64,000 nt of DNA from NCBI RefSeq assembly GCF_018399035.1, contig NZ_CP073760.1, positions 4,034,001 through 4,098,000 of the forward strand. Reading direction: 5' to 3'. The position numbers and the translations under genes are program-made. The stretch is from Thiocapsa sp. Lineage in GTDB: Bacteria > Pseudomonadota > Gammaproteobacteria > Chromatiales > Chromatiaceae. Within the stretch, counting starts at the first letter, position 1; every line of letters starts with the position of its first letter. The notes beneath the pieces are model-generated. The model was not told the DNA's origin, ran no database searches, and saw only the letters and a list, made by a program, of their open reading frames with translations. Below, piece by piece: positions 20,303-28,142 of the stretch.

Positions 20303-22984
20303 TCACGTGCTCCACCCGGTCATTAAAAACCGTTTCCGCACGTCCGTATCCAGCACCCGAGAGCAGCTTTCCCAATCGACCTTTTCGACCCGGTGATACC
20401 GCAGCTCGAACGGATGCTGCTTGGGAACCGCGTCGATGGTCCGCTTCGCCCGATCGATCTCACCGAGTGCAATGTCGATCCAGACATCCTCCAGGATGTC
20501 CGGGATCTGTCCGAACAGGTTGGCGATGTTCTCCAACCGCTCCGAAAGCAGCTCATGGACGCGATCCTCGACGGACCCGGCATAGCGCATGTTGTAGACA
20601 TCCACGGTGTCGCGGAGCTGACCGATGCGCTGGATGCGGCCTTTGCGCTGCTCCAGACGCGACGGATTCCAGGGCAGGTCCAGATTGATCAGGGTTCCGA
20701 GCCGCTGCAGATTGAGACCCTCGGAGGCCGCGTCGGTGCCGATCAGCACGCGGATCTCGCCGGTGCGCACACGCTCCTTGATCAGCTCACGCGCAGCACC
20801 CGTGAAGACGCCTTTGTGCATGATCCCCGAGCGCCGGGCGCCCGCGTAGATGCCGATCTCTTCCTCGGGGATCTCCGCGGTGAGCTGGTTGGCGAGCCAG
20901 ATGACCGAATCGAAATACTGGCTGAAGATGATGCAGCCGAGCTCGCGCCAGCCCTGCTCGAGCAGCAGCGAACGCACGATCCGGTATTTGGGGTCGCGTT
21001 CCTGGTTTGCCTCCAATGCCTTGAGGAATCGCTGCAAGAGGGCGCGCTCGGCCGACGTCAGGGTGCGTAACTGACTCAGCGTGTCCTCGTCGTCTTCATC
21101 CTCGTCCAGCGTGGCCCACTCGGTCAGGAGCTTCTCAACGGTGCGGCGTCCGGCCTCGATCGTGCTGCCGACACGCCGCAGCAGGAGGGTGCGAAAGAAA
21201 CCGGCGTTGGCCCGTTCGGCGAGCAGTCCGCAGAATGCTTCGGCAAGGTGATAGGCATCTTCGAGGAAGGGCGGCAAGGCGATGGCGTCCTCGTCGCGCT
21301 CGCCATGCAGTCGGACCTCGACCGGCTTCAGGAAGGGTTCGCCCGATTCCGGATCGATAGTGGTTTCCAGGTACTCGCGGGTCCGCAGCACGATATGCCG
21401 GATGAAGGGATTGGACTGCTCGAGGAAGCGTGGGAAGAGACGCCGGACCCGCGCGCGGTCCGGCGGGCGTAACCGATCGAAGCTGCCTCCGGTCGCCATG
21501 AGGTCGGCATCGGAGAGACGCAGCGCCCGGCGCAGCGCACTGTAGTCCGGTCCCTCGGCTGCGGGCGGCAGTGGGTTGCGCATCCAGGCCCACCGATCGG
21601 CATCCTCGGTCGGCGGCTCCTCGCGACCCAACAGCAGCCCCAAGGCATGGCGCGGTTGACGCCATGGGCTGCCGTAGCCGCCCAAGACCGCGTCGGACCC
21701 GCGCGCGAGTGCATCCAACAGGTCCCACGCCTCGATGGGATGGATCTGCACCGGTGTCGCGGTCGCCAGCAGCAGACTGCGCGTGCGTGGCGAGATGTCC
21801 CAGAGAAAGCGCAGCAGGTTATTCGGCTCGGCCGGATCGTATTCCTTGCCAGGCCCCAGGTTGCGCCGCCGCGCGCGGTGCGCCTCGTCGAGGATTACGC
21901 ACGCGTATCTGCCGTTGAGGAGCCAGTCCCGGATCTCCGAGCCCGCGACGATGAGGCCGGTGGAGACGATACCGACACGCCGCGGACACTTGCGGATGGA
22001 TTCCGGGCCGGCGCTCGGATACTCGATGCCGTTCTCGTCCACCCAGCCGCGCCCGTCCCAGACCGCCGAGGGCATGTCGAGCAGCGTGTTCAGCTCACCC
22101 TGCCACTGCCAGATGAGTGGCTTCGGCGCCAGGATCAACACCGGCTTGTCGCCGACCAGAGCCATGAGCTGGGCCGCCATGGCGAGTTGGATGGTCTTGC
22201 CGAGCCCGACCTGGTCCGCCAGGACAAAGCGCGCGCCGTGAGCGCCCCTATGCGCGTCGAAGGCGATCTTCACGAAGTGCTTCTGATGCTCCCAAAGCCC
22301 GACCTCCTTGCGATAGACCGGCGACTCGATCACGGCGGCCGCCGGATCGGGCTGGCCACGCCACTCGGCAAGGTCCGGAATGACCGAGCGCACCGCGAGC
22401 CGCTGGATATCCTGCACCACCGCATCGGCCAGCTCGACCGCAAAGGGCGAATGCCAGAGGCTGTCGAACTCCTCCCGCACCCAGGCCACCGCGTCCTCGG
22501 AGTCATCCTCCCACAGCAGCTCGTAGTTCAGACGCCAGGCCGTGAGCGACTCGTTGACGCTGCCGAGAAAGGCGGTGCGTCTCCCGTCCGCCAAGGTGAT
22601 CACGCCGGCCTTGCCGTGGATCAGTCCGAAGATCGCATCGGGAAGCACCCTGACCTGCAGCTTGCCGCTGGCGAGGAAGTCATAAAGACGCTGCAACCGG
22701 GGTTTCGCCGCGTCCGGCAGGCGCTCCGGCTGTGCATCGCACCACTCCCGACGCATCGCGGCCTGGGCGGCCTTCTTCGCCGTCTCGATGTCCTTCGGAG
22801 CGATGATCGAGTTGCAGACCAGGCGGACCGGGCCGGAGACGGACTCCAGCTCCTCGCCCGCGACCTCCATGATCGATGACGAGAAAAAGCCGGCGATGCG
22901 GTCGTAGCCCCGCGCGCCGCGCAGACGCTTTGCAAGAAAGCTGTGATCGAGCCGAATGCGGCGAGACGAGAAGCGGTTGATCAT
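20303..22984 (-). CDS. Phospholipase D-like/SNF2 helicase anti-phage protein, copy A
   Basis: 893 residues. The N-terminal third is a PLD-like nuclease domain (YDRIAGFFSSSIMEVAGEEL; HGK at 123-125 followed by GSVNES). Then comes a SNF2 helicase: Walker A ADQVGLGKT (256-264), DEAH at 366-369, LLATATPVQ, and the C-terminal half with IFSQYFDSV, GTDAASEGLNLQ and RKGRIQRIGQ. Proteins with this architecture occur in DISARM-related defence loci beside DUF499 and DUF1156 genes, as I recall. A DUF499 fragment lies 3.7 kb away. The predicted role is ATP-driven recognition or cutting of foreign DNA in the cytoplasm. The frame is intact. DUF433 lies 53 bases upstream on the same strand. Confidence 0.85.
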   Translation of the reverse strand: MINRFSSRRIRLDHSFLAKRLRGARGYDRIAGFFSSSIMEVAGEELESVSGPVRLVCNSIIAPKDIETAKKAAQAAMRREWCDAQPERLPDAAKPRLQRLYDFLASGKLQVRVLPDAIFGLIHGKAGVITLADGRRTAFLGSVNESLTAWRLNYELLWEDDSEDAVAWVREEFDSLWHSPFAVELADAVVQDIQRLAVRSVIPDLAEWRGQPDPAAAVIESPVYRKEVGLWEHQKHFVKIAFDAHRGAHGARFVLADQVGLGKTIQLAMAAQLMALVGDKPVLILAPKPLIWQWQGELNTLLDMPSAVWDGRGWVDENGIEYPSAGPESIRKCPRRVGIVSTGLIVAGSEIRDWLLNGRYACVILDEAHRARRRNLGPGKEYDPAEPNNLLRFLWDISPRTRSLLLATATPVQIHPIEAWDLLDALARGSDAVLGGYGSPWRQPRHALGLLLGREEPPTEDADRWAWMRNPLPPAAEGPDYSALRRALRLSDADLMATGGSFDRLRPPDRARVRRLFPRFLEQSNPFIRHIVLRTREYLETTIDPESGEPFLKPVEVRLHGERDEDAIALPPFLEDAYHLAEAFCGLLAERANAGFFRTLLLRRVGSTIEAGRRTVEKLLTEWATLDEDEDDEDTLSQLRTLTSAERALLQRFLKALEANQERDPKYRIVRSLLLEQGWRELGCIIFSQYFDSVIWLANQLTAEIPEEEIGIYAGARRSGIMHKGVFTGAARELIKERVRTGEIRVLIGTDAASEGLNLQRLGTLINLDLPWNPSRLEQRKGRIQRIGQLRDTVDVYNMRYAGSVEDRVHELLSERLENIANLFGQIPDILEDVWIDIALGEIDRAKRTIDAVPKQHPFELRYHRVEKVDWESCSRVLDTDVRKRFLMTGWST

Positions 22985-23037
22985 GGCCTCGGGTTAGCGC
23001 CGTTGCTGTCGCGGGACTCAACCAGAAGACGCGCCGT

Positions 23038-23262
23038 TCAGGCTAAGCGCGGAATGAGGTGGTCGGTCTGACGGGCGGCATCGTCCAGGGCCGCTGCGAT
23101 GTCCTCCGCCTCAAGGTAGGGATAGTCCTCCAGGATCTCCGACGGAGACGCCCCGGCGGCCAGCATACCGAGGATGTCCGACACGCGAATCCGCATGCCC
23201 CTGATACAGGGTCGGCCGCCGCAAACACTTGGGGCGATCGTGATTTTCGGCAGTGCCTTCAT
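23038..23262 (-). CDS. DUF433 antitoxin-like protein, copy A
   Basis: A 74-residue DUF433 protein: ITIAPSVCGGRPCIRGMRI, then DILGMLAAGASPSEILEDYPYLEAEDI, a winged-helix-like fold. DUF433 proteins usually pair with a PIN-like DUF5615 toxin as VapB-type antitoxins. No such toxin is next to it; the only downstream gene is the helicase. It may act as a transcriptional regulator of the helicase. Its start region lies head to head with the CopG-like gene. Confidence 0.85.
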   Translation of the reverse strand: MKALPKITIAPSVCGGRPCIRGMRIRVSDILGMLAAGASPSEILEDYPYLEAEDIAAALDDAARQTDHLIPRLA

Positions 23263-23333
23263 CGACTCTTCTCGGATGTGCAGGATTGGGGCGACATCAT
23301 GTCGTAGGATGCATCAAAAGGAGGTCGAGCACT

Positions 23334-23606
23334 ATGAGCGACAACAACAGTCTCAAGACGCTGCCCGCACTCACGAGCGACGAGGACGCGGAGCGATTCC
23401 TCGACGAAGCCGATCTGACCGAGTATGACCTGAGCGATTTCAAATCTGCCGGGTTCGAATTCGAGAAGAAGTCGGCGTGGGTGAACATATGCCTGCCGGG
23501 GCCACTCTTGGATGCGGTCAAGGCACGCGCGCAGGCTCGCGGCATGCCGTATCAGCATTTCATCCGCGAGGCGATCGAACGCGCGTTGGATCACCGGGAG
23601 TCTTGA
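23334..23606 (+). CDS. BrnA/CopG-type antitoxin-like protein, copy A
   Basis: 90 residues with a strong ribosome site (AAGGAGGT at 23318-23325) before the ATG at 23334. The C-terminal part, KKSAWVNICLPGPLLDAVKARA followed by MPYQHFIREAIERAL, is a ribbon-helix-helix domain as in BrnA/CopG antitoxins. No BrnT toxin is present upstream. It is transcribed divergently from DUF433 and the helicase and could bind the shared 70-base promoter region. Confidence 0.8.
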   Translation: MSDNNSLKTLPALTSDEDAERFLDEADLTEYDLSDFKSAGFEFEKKSAWVNICLPGPLLDAVKARAQARGMPYQHFIREAIERALDHRES

Positions 23607-23635
23607 ACAAGGCGCGCTCATTAACATCTTTCTAA

Positions 23636-23890
23636 TCAGGATCCCAGAAGTTCCTCCGGCGTAATGCCGACCGACTTAGCAATCTCTTGCATCTTCTCCA
23701 GGGCCTCCTTCGTCTGCCGCACCCGCCGTTGCGCGAGCTCCTGCTGGATCTTGGGCACCAGTGCTTCGAGTGCCTTGTCGGAGAGCGTGGAGAGGTCGAT
23801 CCCGCCCTGCTTGGAATCTGTAGCACTACCGGCATCGTTCACGTCGATGTCCTCTTTCTTGTGTCGTACGGTATCCTTTACTGCGGACAC
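23636..23890 (-). CDS. Small coiled-coil protein like an H-NS N-terminal domain
   Basis: 84 residues from a GTG at 23888-23890. After a polar N-terminus, ALEALVPKIQQELAQRRVRQ and TKEALEKMQEIAKSVG form a predicted helix pair, ending ITPEELLGS. This resembles the oligomerisation part of H-NS family proteins, but the DNA-binding AT-hook-like domain is absent. Truncated H-NS proteins of this kind can antagonise full H-NS. The gene is divergent from parD and shares an upstream palindrome. The resemblance is moderate. Confidence 0.5.
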   Translation of the reverse strand: MSAVKDTVRHKKEDIDVNDAGSATDSKQGGIDLSTLSDKALEALVPKIQQELAQRRVRQTKEALEKMQEIAKSVGITPEELLGS

Positions 23891-23922
23891 TCGCGCGGTG
23901 CGTTGCGTGTTTCAGGGTCTCA

Positions 23923-23943
23923 TGGTATGAATAAGTCATACCA
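23923..23943. promoter_or_regulatory. Palindromic operator TGGTATGA-N5-TCATACCA
   Basis: A perfect 8-bp inverted repeat with a five-base AT-rich spacer lies between the divergent H-NS-like gene and parD (54 bases from its ATG). Placement and symmetry suit a ParD-type ribbon-helix-helix autorepressor. Confidence 0.65.
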
Positions 23944-23996
23944 CGCAGACGCCGCCTAAACATCGCCAGAACGTCCTTACCCATCACGTACTCGTC

Positions 23997-24263
23997 ATGC
24001 CTACCGTCGAAAAGATCACCATCGCACTCACCAAAGAGATCGCCGACAATGTCCGCGCTGCGGTCGACGCCGGCGATTATGCCTCCACGAGCGAGGTCAT
24101 TCGCGAGGCTCTGCGCGACTGGCAACTCAAGCGCACGTCGCAACAGGAGCAGGTCGAACACCTACGCCGTTTGTGGCAGGCGGGGCTCGCTAGCGGTTCG
24201 GCCGGCCGGCTCGATATGGCCGAAATCAAACGCGAGGCACGCAAGGTCAAAGCCTCGCGCTGA
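23997..24263 (+). CDS. parD: ParD-type antitoxin
   Basis: 88 residues beginning MPTVEKITIALTKEIADNVRAAV, the ribbon-helix-helix of type II antitoxins, with YASTSEVIREALRDWQ matching the ParD second helix. The C-terminal half would wrap and neutralise the toxin. The parE gene starts 23 bases after the stop. Probably autoregulated through the palindrome at 23923-23943. Confidence 0.9.
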   Translation: MPTVEKITIALTKEIADNVRAAVDAGDYASTSEVIREALRDWQLKRTSQQEQVEHLRRLWQAGLASGSAGRLDMAEIKREARKVKASR

Positions 24264-24286
24264 ACCGCTCGCAAGATTGCACAGCC

Positions 24287-24595
24287 ATGCACGATGTCAC
24301 CATCAGCAACCAGGCACGAGAGGATCTCATCGCTATTTGGGAGTACGTCGCCGACAACAACCCGTCCGCCGCCGATCGCCTGCTCGACATGCTCGATGCG
24401 CGGATCGACCGCCTTGCCGATCATCCCTTCCTCGGCCCTGCGCGACCGGACATCGCCCGCGACTTCCGCTATCTCGTCTGCGACAACTACCTCATCCTCT
24501 ACCGAGCTCTCGCCGATGCGGTCGAGATCGTCCGTGTCCTCCACGGCGCGCGAAACCTAACGGCGATTTTCACGGACATCGACCCCCTGCCCTGA
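24287..24595 (+). CDS. parE: ParE/RelE-family toxin
   Basis: 102 residues with the ParE pattern ISNQAREDLIAIWEYVADNNP, a middle LLDMLDARIDRLADHPFLGPARPD, and YLVCDNYLILYRAL...VRVLHGARNL. ParE toxins poison DNA gyrase; RelE relatives cleave mRNA. It sits directly after parD in a two-gene operon. The frame is complete. Confidence 0.9.
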   Translation: MHDVTISNQAREDLIAIWEYVADNNPSAADRLLDMLDARIDRLADHPFLGPARPDIARDFRYLVCDNYLILYRALADAVEIVRVLHGARNLTAIFTDIDPLP

Positions 24596-24653
24596 CCAAG
24601 CCATCAGAATCCCTCGCCGGCGAAGACTCGGACGCACCTTTCGCGCCACCTGA

Positions 24654-25560
24654 TTAGCAAGGAACGTCAGCCACGCGCCGGATCCACGATTCGGGGCGGG
24701 GACCGCAAGCCGTCGCTGTCACCAGCAGGCGGATCGGCAGGGCGCGCAGATCGAAGCGGCGATTAAACCGATAGGCGATCGTGCCGAGGTAGCGCTCGGC
24801 GTATTCTCCGAAATCGAAGCTGTGGTATGCCCCGCTGAAGCGGGTCTTGAGATTGCCCAGGACGGTGTTGATCCAGTGGAACATGGGCAACTCCTTGGGT
24901 TTGCGCGTCCCGACGACGGTCGGCTGGTGGGTGCAGCCGATGTCGGTGACGCCGGCGAAGCAGGCCAGGCCATCGGAGACGACGGTGCTGGTGGGGGCGA
25001 GGTTCGCGCCCGCCCACTGAGCGATGGCGGCGCGGGTGAAGCCGGACACTGGAGTGAACTTGGCGCGCAGGGGATGACCTTGGTCATTGAGAGAGACCGC
25101 GCCGATGAAGGGAACTTTGTTCTCCGAGCCCCGTCCCGCGGTGCCGCCGACCAGTTCGCCGCCGAGATAGGCGTCGTCGACCTGCACGGTTCCGCACAGC
25201 ACGGTGGCGGCCTCGCGCTCGACCATCGCCTGCATCAGCTTGTGATGAATCAGCCAGGCGGTTGGATAGCCGACCCCGAGATCGCGCTTCAGCGCCAGGG
25301 CCGACAGGCCGGTCTTGGCCTCACCGATGAGATCAATGGCCAGGAACCAGACGGTCAGTCTCAGTTTGGTAGCCTCGAACAGCGTCCCGGCGATCAGCGA
25401 GGTCTGGTGATGGCAGGCATTGCACTGGAAGGTCTTGCGGGGGCTGCCGTGCAGCACGCAGTTCGCCGCCCCGCCGCAGCTCGGACAGCGAAACCCGTCC
25501 GGCCAGCGCATGCGCTCCAGCGCCGCCACGCACTGGGCCTCGGTGCCGAACTGTTGAAAA
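24654..25560 (-). pseudogene. IS1595-family (ISXO2-type) transposase, 5' end missing
   Basis: The frame has a C-terminal stop at 24654 and runs back through SCGGAANCVLHGSPRKTFQCNACHHQTS (zinc-ribbon), VQVDDAYLGGE and MFHWINTVLGNLKTRFSGAYHSF, as in ISXO2-type enzymes of the IS1595 family. The first internal start is a GTG at 25529, but the readable homology (FQQFGTEAQCVAALE) goes up to the terminal repeat of the neighbouring element at 25561, which replaces the true start. About ten residues are lost. I did not find its own terminal repeats. Confidence 0.85.
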
Positions 25561-26690
25561 GGCTCTTTATGTGTTTCGGACAGTTAGCCCAGGAGCGCCG
25601 CCAGCAGTGAGTTCAACAGGCCCTTGCCTCGGACACGAGCATTGTGGACGAACTGAAAGAAGCTCGGGTACACGGGCAAGCTCTCCTGTGAAATGCCGCG
25701 GTGGGGCCGCAACCACGACCGCAGCAACGACCAGACGCCTTCCATGGTGTTGACGTGGACCTCGTGGAAACCGTCTCCGTCATCGTCGCGCGCATACTCG
25801 CCGCGACTGTGACAGACGCTGTGATGATCGTAGCCCCACGCCGGCAAGCGGGCGTAGATGTCGTATTCGTCGGTGAAGAACCGCGTTCCCGGGGCCACGG
25901 CGCCGCGGATCAGCGGATCAGCGGCTCGATCGTCGTCTGTTGGACGTTCTCCGGCATCCACATCACCACCTCGCCACCGCGCTGGATGATCCCGAAAATC
26001 GGCGGCTTCTCCTTCGCCAGGGTTCCCCGCCCGCGGGCTCCCTTCAGGCGGCGACGCCGCCCTTTGCGTTGTTTTTTTTTACCGCTTCCGGATGTCCCTT
26101 GTGACCGGCGACGACGTACACCTCGTCGGCCTCCACTTCGCCCGTGAGGAGCGGCGGCGGCTGCTTCGCCTCGATGCCCTCGCGCAACTGCCGGGTCATG
26201 CGTTGGGCGTCGTCCTTGTTCAGGTCCAGCTCAATGCCGATCTGCCGGTTGGACAGGTTCAATCCCATGAAGTACAAACACAGCACCCAGGTGCGCAGCG
26301 GCTGATGGTGTCGCGCGAAAATCGTCTCGCTCAGATCGTCGAACCAGCGTCCGCAGTCCTTGCAGAGGTATTTTCGGCGCTCCGGCTGCGTGGTGTCCCG
26401 GCCCTGCTTGGTGACGGCTGCCGAGTGGCAATGCGCACAGCGCACTCCGTCCGGCCAGCGCAAAGCACGGATGGTGTCGTAGCACTTCGCATCGTCGATC
26501 AGGTTCTGTATGTTCAACATCATGCAAACATCCGCTCGGTCGGGGCCTCGAAACGCTGCGGATCCTACACGAACAGGCCCCGTGGCGGCCAACCCCGCAT
26601 GCGGTACCTGTCTTCTTCACTCTCTTCGCGGGCACGTGCCGCGCTTTGCTTAGCCCTCTGCCGGGACCTGTCCGAAACACATAAAGAGCC
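25561..26690 (-). mobile_element. IS1595-like insertion sequence, 1,130 bp
   Basis: Perfect 23-bp terminal inverted repeats lie at 25561-25583 and 26668-26690 (inner ends CTGTCCGAAACACATAAAGA). Between them is a minus-strand transposase split by frameshifts. The eight flanking bases differ on the two sides (GTTGAAAA and ACGCGCCA), so there is no target-site duplication. This element cuts off the transposase on its left and the DUF499 gene on its right. Confidence 0.93.
25584..26523 (-). pseudogene. IS1595-family transposase in three frames
   Basis: The first frame starts at 26520-26523 (MMLNIQNLID), carries a zinc-ribbon (CAHCHSAAVTKQG, YLCKDCGRWFDDLS) and the first catalytic block VEADEVYVVAGHKG, and stops at 26044 after a nine-A run (26072-26080). 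Reading one extra base there opens PPIFGIIQRGGEVVMWMPEN. A tandem GCTGATCC duplication near 25912-25927 then shifts to the last frame, FFTDEYDIYARL to GVWSLLRSWLRPHRGIS. The A-run could be a programmed slip site, but the eight-base duplication breaks the protein. Confidence 0.85.
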
Positions 26691-26963
26691 ACGCGCCAAC
26701 AGGCCGAGGGCGTTGAGCAGATGCGTCTTGCCGCCGCCCATCTCCTGGGTCAACTCGAAGACCCCTTGCGTGCTCTTGCCTTCCAGGCGTCTGAATGCCT
26801 CCGTCAGCAGGATGCGCATCCCCTCGGTGACATAGTTCTCGCCGAAAAATGCCGCAGGGTCGATGCGATCCCGGATCAGGTCCGTGAGGTCCAGGACAGT
26901 GTCCCGGCGCGACGGGTCGAAGATGCTGTCGCGGGGTGTGCAGGCGTGAGCGAGAGTCTGCAT
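26691..26963 (-). pseudogene. DUF499-type ATPase, N-terminal 91 codons only
   Basis: From the ATG at 26961-26963 the frame reads MQTLAHACTPRD, RRDTVLDLTDLIRD, PAAFFGENYVTEGMRILLTE and the P-loop ELTQEMGGGKTHLLNAL, then meets the insertion sequence at 26690. This is the N-terminus of the large DUF499 ATPases, which co-occur with DUF1156 methyltransferases and PLD/SNF2 helicases in anti-phage loci. The remaining 90 percent of the gene is not on the other side of the insertion sequence. No DUF1156 gene is present. The 270 bases upstream hold only its likely promoter region. Confidence 0.75.
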
Positions 26964-27233
26964 GAGCGGTCCTGGATTCGTCTGGCCCTGGTCCTCTGCA
27001 TCGAGGCTCGATCGCGTCGACACAAGCTGCGCGGAGTGTATGACAGGCTTTAATGCAATGGTAGCGACGAGGCATTCATGCTCCATCGGCGGAGCGTTGC
27101 GGCCCGATCGACAGGGTGACGCCTCCGTGAAGATGCCGAAACGCCTTGGTTGATCGGTTGGTTTAGGGTACGCCGTTAGGCGGACCTGATCGGCTTATGT
27201 GCGTCCCAAACCCCTTTCGCGGAGGTCAATCCG

Positions 27234-27779
27234 ATGGAGGCCCACAAGCCGGCAACCGTCGCCGAACTGCTCGCATGTCCGGATGAGCGGGTGGAACTGA
27301 TCGGCGGGGAGATCGTTCGCCGGCCGATGGCGCGCGGTGAGCACGCGATGGTCCAGGGCGCCACGCACGACGAGCTGAGCCCGTTCCAGCGCAAGGACGG
27401 CCCCGGCGGCTGGTGGATCGCCACCGAGATCAGCGTCGCCTACGTGGCGCAAGAATGCCCGAGCCATGATCTTGCCGGCTGGCGCAAGGAGCCTAGCCCC
27501 AAGCGTCCGCGCGGTGTCGTCGAGCTGACGCCGGACTGGGTCTGCGAGATCGTCTCGCCCGGCCACGAGCGCAAGGACACCCTGACCTTATTCCTGCCTC
27601 TGCAACGCCACCGCGTGCCGTTCTACTGGCTGATCTGGCCGGAGAGCCGCACCCTTGATCGCCTACCAGCTCGACGGCGAGCACGACCGCGTCATCGCCA
27701 CCATTACCGAGCCCACTCGCGTGCGCGTCCCCCCGTTCGATGCCTTCGAGATGGACCTGAGCTACGTCTTCGGCGAATA
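27234..27779 (+). pseudogene. Uma2-family (DUF820) restriction endonuclease-like protein, frameshifted
   Basis: The frame starts MEAHKPATVAELLACPDERVELIGGEIVRRP and shows the Uma2 core WWIATEISVAY, LTPDWVCEIVSPGHERKDT and VPFYWLIWPESRTL. After 27652 one extra base moves the reading to IAYQLDGEHDRVIATI and DLSYVFGE, ending at TAG 27779. Without the shift the product would be about 181 residues, normal for the family. Uma2 proteins have a PD-(D/E)XK-like nuclease fold of unknown role. Confidence 0.85.
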
Positions 27780-27810
27780 GCCGCCGCGTCCAAATCGACG
27801 GGGTCGCCTT

Positions 27811-28000
27811 TCATGGATCCCCCGCCGGCAGGCTGGGGTGCGTAGCCTCCGCCCGCCAGACTGCGCTCACCACGCGGTTGCGTCCGCGCGTCTTGGCCTC
27901 GTATGAGGAGCGCGTCGGCACGCGTGTAGATCGCGTCCCAGTCGGGGAGCGGTGGTTCGCCGTCGCGAACCCCTGCTGGACAGACCACCTTGAAGGTCCC
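27811..28000 (-). pseudogene. GGDEF-domain C-terminal scrap
   Basis: The minus strand reads PDWDAIYTRADALL in one frame and YEAKTRGRNRVVSA in the next, which together form the end of a diguanylate cyclase (usual pattern ADxALYxAKxxGRNRV). The GGDEF motif itself is absent. It differs from the two larger cyclase copies and is a separate remnant. Confidence 0.55.
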
Positions 28001-28043
28001 GTTGCCTCGTTCCAATCGCCGACAGCCGAGCAAGGTGAGCATG

Positions 28044-28067
28044 CACCGACACCGACACCGACACCGG
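28044..28067. repeat. CACCGA hexamer tandem repeat
   Basis: Three exact CACCGA units and a fourth ending CGG lie about 75 bases upstream of the FAD-protein gene. It is probably a simple repeat without function. Confidence 0.7.
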
Positions 28068-28142
28068 CAGTGGCACCGGCTCCGGGTTGAAAAGCGCTTG
28101 GCGTCATCCATGTCGGCCTTTCAGTCCAAGATGGAGAAACCG

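Larger units (their letters stand above)
20303..23637. repeat. 3.3-kb direct repeat, copy A (helicase/DUF433/CopG unit)
   Basis: Nearly identical to 60666-64000 at a constant offset of 40,363 bases in the same orientation. Divergence is concentrated in the last 30 or so bases at the left end. The right limit of copy B is cut by the window edge, so the true repeat may be longer. Confidence 0.97.

Noticed and set aside
28044-28067. CACCGA tandem repeat considered as a regulatory iteron set
   Set aside because: Only three exact units and no second occurrence; a simple repeat is the more cautious reading.
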